A stretch of DNA of 64,000 nt from Bradyrhizobium sp. KBS0727. Its GTDB lineage: Bacteria > Pseudomonadota > Alphaproteobacteria > Rhizobiales > Xanthobacteraceae. The notes below the pieces were generated by a model. It saw only the letters and a program-made list of their open reading frames with translations. It made no database searches and was not told the origin of the DNA. This document shows, piece by piece, positions 63,569-64,000 of the stretch. Position 1 is the stretch's first letter; every line of letters starts with the position of its first letter. Position numbers and translations under genes: made by a program. The stretch is taken from positions 1,359,501 to 1,423,500 of the forward strand of contig NZ_CP042176.1 in assembly GCF_005937885.2 (NCBI RefSeq). Direction: 5' to 3'.

Positions 63569-63592
63569 GAATGGCGACGAAAGTTCGGCATG

Positions 63593-63624
63593 AAAAAAAC
63601 CGGCTTCGCAAAGCGAAGCCGGTT
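63593..63624 (-). terminator. Rho-independent terminator after sciP
   Basis: On the minus strand AACCGGCTTCGC and GCGAAGCCGGTT form a 12-bp stem with a 3-base loop, followed by TTTTT. It starts about 28 bases past the sciP stop. On the plus strand the same hairpin ends in TTTTCATC. Confidence 0.92.
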
Positions 63625-63651
63625 TTCATCAAATGCCGTTGTTCGGGAAGC

Positions 63652-63927
63652 TTACTGGCGGTATTGCTGGATCCGGGTGGTCCGCAAGCCGGCCAGGCCA
63701 TGCTGATCGATGGAAAACTGCCAAGACAGAAACTCGTCCACCGTCAGCGTGTAGCGGCTGCAAGCCTCCTCAAGGGAGAGCAGGCCGCCGCGGACTGCGG
63801 CAACGACTTCGGCCTTGCGGCGGATGACCCACCGTTTGGTTCCGGGCGCGGGCAAGTCCGCAATTGTTAACGGACTGCCGTCAGGCCCGATGACGTATTT
63901 TACCCTCGGGCGATGGGGTTCTGTCAT
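63652..63927 (-). CDS. sciP: SciP, CtrA-inhibiting regulator (DUF1153)
   Basis: A 91-residue helix-turn-helix protein. RPRVKYVIGPDGSPLTIADLP is followed by KRWVIRRKAEVVAAVRGGLLSLEEACSRYTLTVDEFLSWQ and HGLAGLRTTRIQQYRQ, nearly the full family consensus. In Caulobacter SciP binds CtrA and represses CtrA-activated, largely flagellar, genes. Start 63927 matches the family N-terminus (MTEPHRPRVKY); the frame extends to 63948. A terminator separates it from fliF, so the flagellar genes have their own promoter. Confidence 0.95.
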   Translation of the reverse strand: MTEPHRPRVKYVIGPDGSPLTIADLPAPGTKRWVIRRKAEVVAAVRGGLLSLEEACSRYTLTVDEFLSWQFSIDQHGLAGLRTTRIQQYRQ

Positions 63928-64000
63928 GGCGTACTCACAAACTCTCAACCACTGAACTCACTCTAACAACCTACGCCCCTCAACTTAAAATTTGCCTAAG

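Noticed and set aside
63928..64000. Possible sigma-54 or CtrA site upstream of sciP
   Set aside because: TTTTAAG is present but there is no second half-site and no GG-N10-GC promoter element; the region is also cut by the window end.

Overview
This window reads as a chromosomal segment from a high-GC alphaproteobacterium of the Bradyrhizobium type (Nitrobacteraceae, Rhizobiales). The indications are a periplasmic napEDABC nitrate reductase operon with a FixK/FNR box, a SciP-FliF-FliG-FliH-FliN-FlbD flagellar block, a serC-serA pair with a serC-type leader, DUF3309/DUF4112/DUF2336 proteins, and several palindromic intergenic repeat families that I remember as common in Bradyrhizobium. The species assignment is an inference; no rRNA or tRNA gene was recognised. 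No prophage, insertion sequence, CRISPR array or integrase was seen.

Layout. 1-5.7 kb: end of a DUF1275 membrane protein, aroE, two tandem secreted paralogues, an FMN-dependent lactate dehydrogenase, a 59-residue protein and glmM. 5.9-10.5 kb: an Fsr-like MFS exporter, two outer-membrane beta-barrels, a glutathione S-transferase and a GNAT acetyltransferase. 10.7-13.8 kb: leader RNA, serC and serA (serine synthesis). 14-19.7 kb: a chemoreceptor, an AraC-type regulator divergent from a FixJ-like regulator with a degenerate receiver, and a MuiA-like secreted protein. 19.8-24.2 kb: a sugar-type ABC importer operon without its ATPase, headed by a D-2-hydroxyacid dehydrogenase. 24.5-33.1 kb: a second chemoreceptor, an orphan Bug-type binding protein, two EamA exporters, a second FMN hydroxyacid oxidase, an orphan MCE protein and a YbaK deacylase. 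33.4-39.6 kb: purA, a proline-rich membrane protein, a DUF2336 protein, a small membrane protein and an SH3 protein.

39.6-40.7 kb is a gene-poor repeat region that includes a potentially structured element. 40.7-45.3 kb holds small conserved proteins, msrB, a single-cysteine exported msrA and a RecD/Dda-like helicase. 45.4-49.6 kb is napEDABC, with every junction an ATGA overlap. 49.8-58 kb has an LLM flavin oxidoreductase and a sulfonate utilisation cluster with three sulfonate-type binding proteins, SsuD, SsuC, SsuB and a flavin reductase. 58.3-63.9 kb is the flagellar basal-body/switch block, ending with the CtrA antagonist SciP.

The themes are anaerobic respiration (nap), organosulfur scavenging (ssu), motility and chemotaxis, and core biosynthesis. 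I did not find a clearly novel multi-gene system. The observations I rate highest are the pseudo-receiver regulator with its promoter dyad, the repeat element at 39.9-40.4 kb with a potential 16-bp RNA stem, the multi-receptor sulfonate cluster, and the CtrA-like motif between sciP and fliF.
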